A stretch of DNA of 32,872 nucleotides from Planctomicrobium sp. (lineage in GTDB: Bacteria > Planctomycetota > Planctomycetia > Planctomycetales > Planctomycetaceae): positions 1-32,872 of the forward strand of contig DAOUPA010000012.1 of assembly GCA_030626405.1 (NCBI GenBank), written 5' to 3'. A program made the translations under genes and the position numbers. Shown piece by piece: positions 8,111 through 17,800 of this stretch. The notes under the pieces are model-generated. The model was not told the origin of the DNA and did no database searches. It was given only the letters and a program-made list of their open reading frames with translations. Positions within the stretch are counted from its first letter, which is position 1, and each line of letters opens with the position of its first letter.

Positions 8111-8947
8111 TCAGACTCCTTCTTCGATCATGAGAGAAGCGACATCGCTACGAAGCCGCGTCATCGATCCACTGAAGTAGTGTGACAACAAGCCCGCCCC
8201 ACCAGTGGCATTGACGTCCTCTCGCGACAAGTCATTCCAGTCGCAGAATGATTGAATATGATGAAGCTGGGAGAGCCATTGATAATACCGGTTGCGGTTC
8301 TCCGGCAGTTGCCAAAATCCGTTGGGAACTCTCGGAAACAGCCATGGCTTCCAGTCGAATTCTGGTCTAAATTCGCATATGGCTGAAAGGATCGAACCGT
8401 GGTAGTAATTGATCAGCAGACCACTTCCATGATTCTGGATGAAGGAATCGTCAGACAATTCATACCAGTCCTCTGTGTCGTCGATCTGTAACTTCCCTTC
8501 CAGCCATTGCATATAGGCTCGCCGATTTTCAGCTTCATTCCAATACCCTCTGGGAGATTTAGAAAATAACCATGGACGCCAGTTGTACTCCGGCAGAAAG
8601 TCCTGCATCGCCACGAGTGCAGAAGATCGATACGAACGTTGCAACAGAGTGCAGCCGTTGTGATCTCGAAAGTCCCGATTTCGAATCTGATACCAATCCT
8701 CGGAACTTTCGAATCCGAGTTGCTGACCAAGCCACTGCATGTAGGAGACGCGATTGACCCGTTTCTTCCAGAACCCGTCAGGAACACGACCGTCAAGCCA
8801 CGGTCGGCCTAGTTGAATAGCATTCATGTGAACAGGATGATTCATTTTATGTTCGCGATTTGTTAATGACGGCAGAAGTGACATGATGGACGATTCAGGC
8901 TGCGGTTGAATGAGTGATAAACCGCAGCAAAACTTCACCCTCACCAC
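8111..8947 (-). CDS. Unrecognised protein of three 76-residue aromatic-rich repeats
   Basis: 278 residues from the GTG at 8947, which overlaps the end of the pseudopilin gene by 7 bp. ATG starts at 8884 and 8845 are equally possible because no site has a clear Shine-Dalgarno. From residue 48 the protein is three tandem repeats: 48-123, 124-199 and 200-~271. Each carries [RK]PWL, PxG[FY]W, N-x2-x-x-Y-x-QWL, a DWY or DWN step, GxxLL and Y-x-x-S, ending in FxPExxW before the next unit. No signal peptide, membrane segment or catalytic signature is visible, so it is probably cytoplasmic. I do not recognise the family with certainty; similar W/Y-rich repeats may exist in algal or fungal proteins. 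It is 3 bp upstream of the FGE-like lipoprotein gene. Confidence 0.7.
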   Translation of the reverse strand: MVRVKFCCGLSLIQPQPESSIMSLLPSLTNREHKMNHPVHMNAIQLGRPWLDGRVPDGFWKKRVNRVSYMQWLGQQLGFESSEDWYQIRNRDFRDHNGCTLLQRSYRSSALVAMQDFLPEYNWRPWLFSKSPRGYWNEAENRRAYMQWLEGKLQIDDTEDWYELSDDSFIQNHGSGLLINYYHGSILSAICEFRPEFDWKPWLFPRVPNGFWQLPENRNRYYQWLSQLHHIQSFCDWNDLSREDVNATGGAGLLSHYFSGSMTRLRSDVASLMIEEGV

Positions 8948-9909
8948 TCACCGACGACTTCACTACCATTGCGAGTGTGGATGGCCTGCCAGACGCCACG
9001 ATCCTGCACGCTTCCACAACCGGTCGTATTCCGCTTGAAGTCAATGTTCTCGCTCACGAATCGTACGGACCCATCTACCATCAATAATTGCAGTCCTCCT
9101 GTATGCAGACTTCGAGCCGTCATTTGACCGGTGTTAGTGCTGTCAAAGCATCCCATGCCCTGACTGGCATTCCCTGCAAAACCGGAAACAAGGCAGTTTT
9201 CCATATCATCTGAGTTTGGCTCCCTGCTATTAGGTGCACTCGCATCGTTGAACATCGCCGCTGTTCCTGCTGAGAGTCCCGGCATCGCCCAGGAACCTCG
9301 CAAGTCGCGATCATTCAAGCCTGCCCGAAGTTCGTCAACGGCAACGGTACTGGACGTGCCATCGATGATGTCTCGCATACGCACAACATAGTTGGCACCG
9401 CCAATGCCTCCGAGAGTATTGGTGGCACTTCCGACTCCATGATCGCAGGGGGAGACATTCATCCCGTAGTTTCCGCGAGCCCATCCGCCACCGGCATAGC
9501 TGCAATGCACTCCATCACTCTGTGGGTCGGTTGGACATTTGTAGATGGAAAGTTCCGCTGACCTGCCGGGGTTCTGATTTGCAGGGATATCGAAATTCCA
9601 CGTGTTGTAGAGCGGTGCCTGATCCACGTACGGCAACAGAAAAACTAACCAATTGGCTCCCTTGTCGACATCACCGATTCGCGAAGGATTCCCAGTCCGG
9701 CTGATAAAAAATGGAGGGAATGATCGACTGACATCATGGTAATTGTGTAATGCGATGCCAATCTGCTTGAGGTGACTTTTGCACTGAGTTCGGCGCGCTG
9801 CCTCACGAGCCTGCTGAACGGCAGGCAATAGCAAAGCAACCAAGATCGCGATGATCGCAATGACGACCAGCAATTCGATCAATGTAAATCCTCGTTGCGA
9901 AGATTTCAT
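8941..9909 (-). CDS. DUF1559 prepilin-like protein (type II/IV pseudopilin)
   Basis: 322 residues. The N-terminus is a type IV prepilin signal: short basic leader, GFTLIELLVVIAIIAIL cleavage and helix region, then LLLPAVQQAREAARR. The C-terminus has the planctomycete H-X9-DG motif (H-TGGLQLLMV-DG) followed by SVRF. Family knowledge says these are DUF1559 (SBP_bac_10-like) proteins, present in many copies in planctomycetes and probably processed by prepilin peptidase into surface or secretion pseudopili. The ATG at 9909 has AAGGA about 6 bases upstream. It lies 75 bp after the FecR-like gene, a common planctomycete arrangement downstream of ECF sigma/FecR pairs. The exact role in this operon is not known. 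Confidence 0.95.
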   Translation of the reverse strand: MKSSQRGFTLIELLVVIAIIAILVALLLPAVQQAREAARRTQCKSHLKQIGIALHNYHDVSRSFPPFFISRTGNPSRIGDVDKGANWLVFLLPYVDQAPLYNTWNFDIPANQNPGRSAELSIYKCPTDPQSDGVHCSYAGGGWARGNYGMNVSPCDHGVGSATNTLGGIGGANYVVRMRDIIDGTSSTVAVDELRAGLNDRDLRGSWAMPGLSAGTAAMFNDASAPNSREPNSDDMENCLVSGFAGNASQGMGCFDSTNTGQMTARSLHTGGLQLLMVDGSVRFVSENIDFKRNTTGCGSVQDRGVWQAIHTRNGSEVVGEW

Positions 9910-9984
9910 GAGACATCCTTGGAGTGGGAGGGGATTGAGGAGGGAAGGAATCGTTAATGCGGATTCCTGGGGATCAACGGTTCA

Positions 9985-11307
9985 CTAGTACAATTCGGCA
10001 TCGGCGGGTGGGATCAATTCGACTTCGGTCACTTCCAATGATGCTGTGATTGAGTTCGCAATATCTTTTGCTCGGCAGGGAGTGAAACACCAGACACCAG
10101 TCACAATCAAACCTTCGGGACGACTTGGCAACTCATCTTTTCGGTCTCGGACACAGGGATCGAGTTCAAAATCGCTCAAGTTGAAAACGACTTCGAAATC
10201 ATGTTGATCATTGAGTCCAGGTGCTGGTTTGTCGGCGCGGAACTTCCCTGCAAATTCTCCGTTGGGATGTGCCATGCGGATTCCGAAATAGACTCCATTG
10301 GGTGATTCAAGACGACCATGAACAATAAATCGGGAGTGCGGTTTCAGAATCACTGGCGAGTGATCAGAACGCGACACGGCAAGTCCTACCATGTAAAGGA
10401 TGTCGGTCGGGTTTTCCGAAGGCACGTAAGAGATCCCCTTCAGCCTCGCGGCTTGCTGACTGGATGCTGGCAACCATGTTCCATAGGTCCCCACAGAACC
10501 GAGATTCAATTGACTCTTCCAGTGGTGAACAGATTCGGGAACTCGCACCGGAGACATTTCGCGATCAGCCGATGTGGTCACACGATACCCTGCGGAGACA
10601 TCAACGCTATTGCCATCACTAAGCCGCTTCATGCGGACCTGCCCCTCGCTGACATTCAACGTTGTGGAGGCAAGTCTTGTCGCAACTTCAAACTGTGTCC
10701 CCATCACTTCCAGAATGGCGGATCGCGTATGAACTAACATCGGCTTTCCAACCGGTTGAGGCTTGATGTCACTCGAGACGTTGCCTCCTTTGAGACGCAA
10801 CACTTTCTGCCCATGGTCTGAGAACGTCAGCATCGAATTTCCTGAAATCTCAATCTTTGAGCCATCATTGAACTCCAATTCGAGCCACGAGTCAGGAGCC
10901 ATTCCTTCTACAGTTCCCCCTGGAAGTTGCGTTCCGACGACCAAATCCTTAATAACTTGCCCACCATTTCCCGTCCATTGCAGAGACCCACCCAATCCGG
11001 TGATCTTGGCAATCTTCGGCTCACCATTCGGCTGGAAAAACATCAAAGTTGCAACAAAGGTGACGATGGTGACCACCGCTGCCGCAAGTGACCATGTCGC
11101 AAACGTGATTGGTCGTTTTGTGATCGAAACATCTTGATCTGTATCAGCGATTTCACGAATCACTGCGTCGAGCTGAGTTAACTTTCTGAAAGTTGCCCGT
11201 GACTCAGAGGACTGCCGTAATTGTTGTTGAAGGGCTTCCGACTCCGACGCGCTGATTTGCCCATCGAGCCAAGCTGAAATCAGTTGCTCAAGATTCGAGT
11301 TGGACAT
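9985..11307 (-). CDS. FecR-family transmembrane regulator (anti-sigma-like)
   Basis: The start at 11307 (MSNSNLEQLI) is chosen because the ATG overlaps the sigma-factor TGA by one base (TGATG) and has AGGAAGG six bases upstream; a longer start at 11343 is less likely. The product is 440 residues. A cytoplasmic N-terminal helical region (about 1-65, SAWLDGQISASESEAL, like anti-sigma N-termini) is followed by one membrane helix (about 68-91). A FecR domain (about 100-250, including SWLELEFNDGSKIEI and LEVMGTQFEV) and a roughly 190-residue C-terminal beta-rich region come next. By family it should bind and control the partner ECF sigma factor across the membrane. The C-terminal region may sense or bind a ligand; that is inference. 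Confidence 0.9.
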   Translation of the reverse strand: MSNSNLEQLISAWLDGQISASESEALQQQLRQSSESRATFRKLTQLDAVIREIADTDQDVSITKRPITFATWSLAAAVVTIVTFVATLMFFQPNGEPKIAKITGLGGSLQWTGNGGQVIKDLVVGTQLPGGTVEGMAPDSWLELEFNDGSKIEISGNSMLTFSDHGQKVLRLKGGNVSSDIKPQPVGKPMLVHTRSAILEVMGTQFEVATRLASTTLNVSEGQVRMKRLSDGNSVDVSAGYRVTTSADREMSPVRVPESVHHWKSQLNLGSVGTYGTWLPASSQQAARLKGISYVPSENPTDILYMVGLAVSRSDHSPVILKPHSRFIVHGRLESPNGVYFGIRMAHPNGEFAGKFRADKPAPGLNDQHDFEVVFNLSDFELDPCVRDRKDELPSRPEGLIVTGVWCFTPCRAKDIANSITASLEVTEVELIPPADAELY

Positions 11308-11861
11308 CAGACACCTTCCTTTGCAATCGCCTTTGAAACACAATCGAATAAGATTGCCCGCAATCGCTGAATGACCTTATAGAACGCCTGCTCACTTTTC
11401 CCTGACTTCGAAGCGACTTCACGCATGACAACACCAGGAGCATGAACCTTCAACAACAGATCACGCTTCGCTGGCGCCAGCTTCTTCAAACAAACTTCCA
11501 GGTGCTCTCGGTAATCCTGCTGAGTCTCTTCCTTGCTCGCCTCTTCAGCGATGAGATCCCACACATCGTCGGCAAAGATCAGGGGAGATCGAGCCGCACG
11601 TCGTCGATGCTTCATCGCTTCATATCGAGCAATCGTGAACAGCCAGCCACCGAACGAAGTCCCTTCTTCAAATTCGCTGAACTTCCGCCACGCGATCAGG
11701 CTCGCTTCCTGAGTGACTTCTTCGACATCCTGCCACGTCGGCAGCAAACCACGCAAAAACGAACGCACATGAGGTTCGTGCTCCACGAGAAGCCGAACAA
11801 ACGCTTCATACCGTTCGTCGCCGTTTGAATTGGAGCGTATTTCAGTTGATTGATCGTCCAT
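11307..11861 (-). CDS. ECF-type RNA polymerase sigma factor
   Basis: 184 residues, a normal ECF length. Region 2 is seen at about 20-95: VRSFLRGLLPTWQDVEEVTQEASLIAWRKF, with FGGWLFTIARYEAMKHRRR for the -10 contact. Region 4 is at about 125-175, with LAPAKRDLLLKVH and an EVASKSGKSEQAFYKVIQRLR helix-turn-helix. It resembles the planctomycete/verrucomicrobial ECF group found with FecR-like membrane regulators. It is the first gene of the minus-strand operon and translationally coupled to the FecR-like gene, so self-activation of the whole downstream group is likely but not shown. Confidence 0.95.
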   Translation of the reverse strand: MDDQSTEIRSNSNGDERYEAFVRLLVEHEPHVRSFLRGLLPTWQDVEEVTQEASLIAWRKFSEFEEGTSFGGWLFTIARYEAMKHRRRAARSPLIFADDVWDLIAEEASKEETQQDYREHLEVCLKKLAPAKRDLLLKVHAPGVVMREVASKSGKSEQAFYKVIQRLRAILFDCVSKAIAKEGV

Positions 11862-12152
11862 AATCTAATGACTCCCGCAAGAAGAAAATCTGGACAGTAT
11901 TTATCCAATAATCTCCCAATTCTCCAAATGTCATACTCTTTTGAGTAAAATCACGTCGGGCATGACATTGATGACCAACAGCCGAATGCGATGTTAGCTA
12001 GCAACACGGTTCAACCCGATCATTTGATCGATTCAGAAACGAGTGAACAGCAATCACAATTTTGTTCACCTGGATCTGCCATTTCTCAATACTAACATAC
12101 AAGAAACCATTTCACCTGGGTTTTGTCCTGCAACACCGCACGGTCGGAAAGC
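11862..12152. promoter_or_regulatory. Divergent intergenic region upstream of the ECF operon
   Basis: About 290 bp with no convincing gene. It must hold the promoter for the minus-strand ECF operon. On the minus strand an ATAAAT about 17 bases after TTGGAG lies some 40-70 bases before the sigma ATG, a weak housekeeping-type match. Small inverted repeats (ACTC-TTTT-GAGT near 11936 and GATCATTTGATC near 12018) are present but too short to call operators. Confidence 0.35.
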
Positions 12153-12234
12153 CTACTTGCCTGAGACGCTCACCAATTCGATCAGTCGAAGCTTGTAGAT
12201 AATCTGTTCGATTGTGTAAGGTGCCTGAGGCATT
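12153..12234 (-). pseudogene. Remnant of an IS3-like transposase N-terminus
   Basis: From ATG 12234 to TAG 12153 the minus strand encodes 26 residues containing YTIEQIIYKLRLIE. This resembles the start of IS3-family OrfA helix-turn-helix proteins (typically MxRxRFTxEQIIxKLRExE). The frame then stops, and no further transposase similarity is visible in any frame downstream. On the other side, about 12277-12303 contains ctggtaccccgagaagaggg, which may be an IS end of the TG...CCCC type, though this is uncertain. It lies just upstream of the GC-rich sulfatase-esterase gene and suggests past insertion activity at that border. Confidence 0.5.
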
Positions 12235-12311
12235 CTTCTCTTTTCAAAAATCGAAAACAGTGTCACAGCTATCCACCAAAGACTGGTACCCCGAGAAGAG
12301 GGGTGATCGTC

Positions 12312-14771
12312 ATGACGAACAACGAAACGAGCAAGCTGATGCTTCTGAGACAGTTTAACAAGAGCGGATTGGCATTGTTGGTCTTCCTGCTCCTTTGTTG
12401 TTGTTCCTCCTCCTTGAAAGCCGCTTCCGACCCGCCGCCCAATATCGTCTTCATCTTTGTTGATGATCAAGGGTACTATGATTTGGGTTGTTACGGTGCA
12501 GAGGAGGTCAAGACGCCGCGGATCGATGCGATGGCGAAGGCGGGGACGCTCTTTACAGACTACTACGCGGCGGCTCCGATCTGTAGCCCATCACGCGCAG
12601 GCTTGTTGACCGGGTGTTACCCCCGCCGGGTAGGCAACGAAATATGGGTGCATCGCGCAGATTCGCGATCAGGCATTCATCCTGATGAATTGACGATTGC
12701 CGAGTTGCTGAAGGACAACGGCTACGTCACCGCTTGCATCGGCAAATGGCACCTCGGATTTCACGAACCGTTCCTGCCGCGCAATCAAGGATTCGATCAC
12801 TACTTCGGACTGCTGCATAATCTTGACCCGGTTGAAGTCGTCCATTTCGAAGATAAGGGAGGCGTGCCGCTGATACGGAATGGCGATGTCGTCAAGCGCC
12901 CGGCCGATCCCGCGGAATTGACAAAGCTCTACACCGACGAGGCTATTCAATTCATCGAGAAGAACAGGGAAAGACCGTTCTTTCTCTATCTGCCGCATAC
13001 CATGCTCCACAACCCGCTCGGAGTGAGCGAAGAATTCAAGAGCAGCTCAAACTGGGGCGAATACGGTGATGCCATTCAGGAACTCGATCACAACGTTGGC
13101 CGTATTTTCGATTCGCTGAAGCGGATGGGTATCGACGGCAACACAATCGTCATCTACGCCTCTGACAATGGCCGAGGACCGGGACGTACACCGGAACAGA
13201 AGATTCGCGGGCGCAAGCTTTCAACTTACGAAGGCGGCATTCGCGTGCCGGCGATCGCCTGGGGGCCGGGGTTGGGATTGCAGGCGAGCAAGGAATCGTC
13301 GGCGGTCGTGCGCGCTATGGATTGGTATCCGACTCTCGCCACATTCGCGGGAATCAAAGTTCCCGAAAGACGCGTCATTGACGGGCGCGACATCAGCCCG
13401 CTCTTGAAGGGCGAGTCGAAGATCGTGCCGCCTCCGGGAATGAAGAAATCGCTCAATGCTTCGGTTCCGCTTCGGCGTCGGTGGAATCCGCCCAACGAAT
13501 GGGCGCCCTTGATCAATCGCAACGAATACAACGACGCCTTTTTTTACCACGGCAGCCAGGGCGCGCTGGCCGCAGTGCGCTGGCGTGGTTGGAAACTCTA
13601 TCTGAATCCAAGCCTCGAGCTGTACGACTTGGCGAAAGACCCTGGGGAATCCAAACTGGTACGCAATCGTGACATCACACGTAAGCTGCGAGGCATGGCA
13701 ATTTTGTTTCAGGAGGAAATGCGGCTCGATGCTCGTCCGGCAGGTGAGGCTCCGCCGCAACGCCTCGCCAACGGTCGAACCGCGATTTCGCAGGTGACCC
13801 TGGACAGTCTGGATGCGAAGCTTGACGTGACCTATGCGCGCTACGGTGATCGCACACTGGAGATGGATATTTATCGGCCAAAAGGAGCCTGGGGTGAATT
13901 ATCAGCGGTTGTTTGCATTCATGGTGGCGGTTGGGCAAAGGGAAATCGGGCGAGTCACGAAAAGGTCGCGCAGGCACTCGCGGCGCGCGGGTATGTTGCA
14001 GCGACGATTTCGTATCGTTTGAGCGGTGAAGCCCCTTTTCCAGCGCAAATCCAGGACTGCAAGGCAGCGGTCAGATTCCTACGAGCAAACGCACAGAAAT
14101 ACGGTATCGATACAGACAACATCGGCGCGATCGGGCTTTCAGCCGGCGGACACTTAACGGCGTTGCTCGCGACGTCGGGCGGGGTAATAGAACTTGAAGG
14201 CGACGGCGGAAACGCAAAGTTCAGCAGCGCGATTCAAGCGGCTGTACCGATGGGCGCACAGACGGATTTGCAGTCTCAACGCACGCGGGAAATTTCCAAC
14301 GTAAAGGATCGCGGTCAGATCTGGAGACAGTTTCTCAGCGGTACTCAGGAGGATAAGCCCGCAAAGTATCGGCTCGCGTCGCCGCTGCATCACCTCGATA
14401 GGAACGACCCGCCCTGCTGGTTCATCTCAGGGGAAACAGATGATCCCAGCACGCACGCGGATGAATTTCGCCAGAGAATGGGGGAGTTGGGCGTCCCGTC
14501 CGATCTCACTCTCATCAAGGACGCTCCGCATCCGTTTCTTGGTAAACAAGTCTGGTTCGATGAAATGATCGAAGCGGCGGATGCGTTCTTTACGAAGCAC
14601 CTGAAGAACCAGAACCAGGAAACCACGATGCTGCGTGAACTCGGAACCACCGACGAAGGTGCAGAGCAATTGATGGTCGATTCCGGGTATGAGTCACTTG
14701 CCAGTGGGAACGTTCAGGGCACGGGCAAGGTCCAAAAAGGCTCGCAAGCCGTTTACTCCTATCGTTCATAA
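12312..14771 (+). CDS. Sulfatase-esterase fusion (arylsulfatase plus BD-FAE-type alpha/beta hydrolase)
   Basis: 819 residues from ATG 12312, with an AGAGGGG upstream; a GTG at 12303 is also possible. A signal peptide ends near SSSLKAAS. Residues ~38-470 are a sulfatase: PNIVFIFVDDQGYYD, formylglycine site C91-S-P-S-R, ACIGKWHLG, YASDNG, and EGGIRVPAIAW. Residues ~505-760 are an alpha/beta hydrolase of the carboxylesterase/BD-FAE type: oxyanion motif H537-GGGW, nucleophile elbow G-L-S610-A-G-G, acid region SGETDDPSTHADEF and terminal DAPHPF histidine. One secreted chain could remove both sulfate and acyl groups from a polysaccharide. Base composition is unlike its neighbours: hand counts give 38/60 GC at 12541-12600 and 42/60 at 13261-13320. 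The gene lies next to an IS remnant, consistent with transfer. It is about 80 bp upstream of another sulfatase gene in the same direction. Confidence 0.9.
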   Translation: MTNNETSKLMLLRQFNKSGLALLVFLLLCCCSSSLKAASDPPPNIVFIFVDDQGYYDLGCYGAEEVKTPRIDAMAKAGTLFTDYYAAAPICSPSRAGLLTGCYPRRVGNEIWVHRADSRSGIHPDELTIAELLKDNGYVTACIGKWHLGFHEPFLPRNQGFDHYFGLLHNLDPVEVVHFEDKGGVPLIRNGDVVKRPADPAELTKLYTDEAIQFIEKNRERPFFLYLPHTMLHNPLGVSEEFKSSSNWGEYGDAIQELDHNVGRIFDSLKRMGIDGNTIVIYASDNGRGPGRTPEQKIRGRKLSTYEGGIRVPAIAWGPGLGLQASKESSAVVRAMDWYPTLATFAGIKVPERRVIDGRDISPLLKGESKIVPPPGMKKSLNASVPLRRRWNPPNEWAPLINRNEYNDAFFYHGSQGALAAVRWRGWKLYLNPSLELYDLAKDPGESKLVRNRDITRKLRGMAILFQEEMRLDARPAGEAPPQRLANGRTAISQVTLDSLDAKLDVTYARYGDRTLEMDIYRPKGAWGELSAVVCIHGGGWAKGNRASHEKVAQALAARGYVAATISYRLSGEAPFPAQIQDCKAAVRFLRANAQKYGIDTDNIGAIGLSAGGHLTALLATSGGVIELEGDGGNAKFSSAIQAAVPMGAQTDLQSQRTREISNVKDRGQIWRQFLSGTQEDKPAKYRLASPLHHLDRNDPPCWFISGETDDPSTHADEFRQRMGELGVPSDLTLIKDAPHPFLGKQVWFDEMIEAADAFFTKHLKNQNQETTMLRELGTTDEGAEQLMVDSGYESLASGNVQGTGKVQKGSQAVYSYRS

Positions 14772-14853
14772 ATTCAATAAGAATTGATTTAACGACTGCG
14801 AATTGCGGATTCGTGGCAGACATCCAAAGCGAACACCATCGGAAACGTTAAGA

Positions 14854-17800
14854 ATGAATTGGCTCATGCGAGAATCGAAAAAGCGAATGAACAAACAGGA
14901 AACAGCAGTAGCGATGGGAATTGTCCTGGTGGCTGCGATGACGTTGACGACGGCGCAGAACGTGATTGCTGCTGATCGTCAGTCACCAGCCAAACCCAAT
15001 ATCGTTCTTTTTCTAGTTGACGACATGGGGTGGCAGGACACGTCGGTGCCATTTCATACGGGTATGACCGCACTCAATCGGCGTCACTCCACGCCAAACA
15101 TGGAACGGCTTGCAAAGCGAGGCATGAAGTTTACGCAGGCGTACGCGTGCAGCGTTTGTTCACCAACACGAGTGAGTTTGATGACAGGCCTGAACGCTGC
15201 CCGGCATCGAGTGACGAACTGGACGTTGAAAAAAAATGCCAGTAACGACCGCAAACATACCTCACTTGAGTTTCCAAAGTGGAATGTCAATGGTTTGAGT
15301 CCGGAAGAAGGCATCGAACGAACCATCCACGCGAAGGCGCTCCCTGCGTTTCTACATGATGCCGGTTACCGCACAATTCACGTTGGAAAAGCACACTTCG
15401 GAGCCATTGGAACACCGGGAGAAAATCCGCTCAACATTGGCTTTGACGTGAATATCGGAGGACACGCAGCAGGTGGTCCAGGTAGTTTTCTAGGCACACA
15501 AAATTTCAGTGCGAATTGGCGAAAAGGGGACAAAGTGTGGAATGTTCCCGATCTCGAAAAGTACCACGGCAGGGACATCTTTTTAACAGAAGCATTGACC
15601 ATCGAAGCTAACCACGCAATGGACCGGGCGGTCGAGGATGAGAAACCGTTTTTTATCTACATGTCGCACTACGCAGTACACGTTCCATTTGCCAAAGATC
15701 ACCGTTTCTATCAGAAGTATATTGACGCGGGACTCAACAAAATCGAGGCCATGTACGCAGCCATGGTTGAAGGAATGGACAAATCGCTGGGAGACATTCT
15801 TGCTAATGTCGATCGCCATGGACTGAGCGAAAACACAATCGTGCTGTTCATGTCGGATAACGGAGGGCTGAGTGCTCATGGTCGAGGTGGAAAGCCGAAC
15901 ACACACAATCAACCACTGTCCAGCGGAAAAGGGTCTGCTCATGAGGGTGGCGTCCGCGTGCCTATGATTGTTCACTGGCCCGGGGTTACTCAAGCTGGTT
16001 CAACTTGCCAGCAACCGGTGATTATTGAAGACTTCTTTCCCACGATTCTGGAATTGGCAGGCGTCGACAATGTTCACCAAATCGGTGGGATCATTGACGG
16101 TCAGAGTTTCGTTCCGTTGTTACGAGGCGAGCATAGCGAGAGCCGGAATGACCGGCCGTTGTTCTGGCATTTTCCCAATAACTGGGGACCACGAGGGCCG
16201 GGTATTGGAGCATCGAGCGCCATTCGTCTCGGCGATTGGAAGTTGATTTACTACTATGAATCTCAGCGATTTGAACTTTTCAATATTGCAGACGATATCG
16301 GTGAGCAAAAGAATCTTGCTGAAAAGCACCCCGATATTTGCAACCGGCTTGCTGGCGAGCTTCACGATTTTCTTCTGGGAGTGCAGGCTCAATTTCCACT
16401 CGACAAGAAATCAGGACAGCCCATCGTCATCCCGAGCAATGCAAAAAAAGCCGAAGATATCGAAACCGATCTTTTGATTGTCGGAGGGACTGAATCAGGT
16501 TGGGCGGCAGCGATTCAGGCAGCTCGACTGGGAGTAGGATCGATCACAATTGTCCATGACGGTGTTTGGCTGGGAGGGCAATACACAGAACAGGCACTGG
16601 CTTGTGTTGATGAAAACAAAGGAGTCGGCAAAGTTGGCTGGGGAGTCGATTGGCATCCGATGAAGAGATCCTTCCACCGCTCTGGGCTGTTCAAAGAACT
16701 GATGGACCGGATCGAAATTTTCAATACAGAGAAGTACGGATCGCCGATGCCGGGCAAACCGTTTCATGGACCGTCAACTTTTCGACCTGCTGAAGCAGAG
16801 GCCATTTTTCGCCAGATGCTGCAACCTTACATCGATTCCGGTCAGGTCAAGTTCATTACGAATCACTATCCCGTTCGAGCAGATGTTGACCGAACCAGCC
16901 AGTCCTCAAAGCTGACGGGACTTCATTTCGCTCCTCTCAAAAGCAATCAAGCTGATTTACATGTGCGGGCGAAACTCACTATCGATGCTTCAGACTGGGG
17001 TGAGGCGATACAGGTTTCCGGAGCCGCTTTCGAGTTCGGTCCTGATCCGAAATCTCGCTATGGCGAACCGAGCGCGCCAGATGACCTTTCTGAGAATCCT
17101 CTCAACGAGATGAACCCAATTACATGGGCGATGATTGTCGAGGAGTCTGATGGTGAAACGCCGATCGCTAGACCAGACCATTTTGATGATCGTAACTACC
17201 CCCGCGCAACACACTTCAGCTTGACAGAATTCCGAGATTTGAAGTGGGATGAACCTCAGCCTGGTCTCGGAGCAATTCGACATTGGCCGCCAGCGGGTGA
17301 TGCATCAAAACGACAACTCAGTGTCTATACGGTCAGACGAATCGTTGACGGAGAGGACAGCAAGGATGGTAAGACGTCCATTTTACTGAACTACATGAAC
17401 GGGCAAGACTACCCGCTTGAACGTCTGCCGCAGAGAGTTGTTGATGCACTTGAGGCCACAGAGCCAGGTGCTTCAAAGAAAAACATCGTTGTGATGACTC
17501 GTGAGCAGCGGCAAATTATATTTGATGACGCCAAGCAGCATTCATTGGGTGTTCTTTTCCATCTGCAAAACTTTGTTCATCAACGGGCCAAGGACAAAGC
17601 CAACAGCTTCCGCAATTTTCACCTCAGTACTGAGTTTGGAACGCCGGACAATCTTCCACCGAAGCCGTATCTCCGTGAGTCACTTCGTCTCAAGGCGATG
17701 TATATGATGCGTGAGCAAGATGGTCGCAACCGCGATGGCAAGACAAAATCAAGGGCCAAAGAACGATTTGCTCATGTGATGTATCCCGATGCGCTGTTCG

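Noticed and set aside
11308-11343. Twelve-residue N-terminal extension of the FecR-like protein
   Set aside because: The internal ATG at 11307 has a good Shine-Dalgarno and overlaps the sigma stop codon, a typical coupled start.
14803-14853. TTG start for the sulfatase/FAD fusion
   Set aside because: Rare start with no ribosome binding site, and it places a basic stretch before the signal peptide; ATG 14854 or 14887 is preferred.
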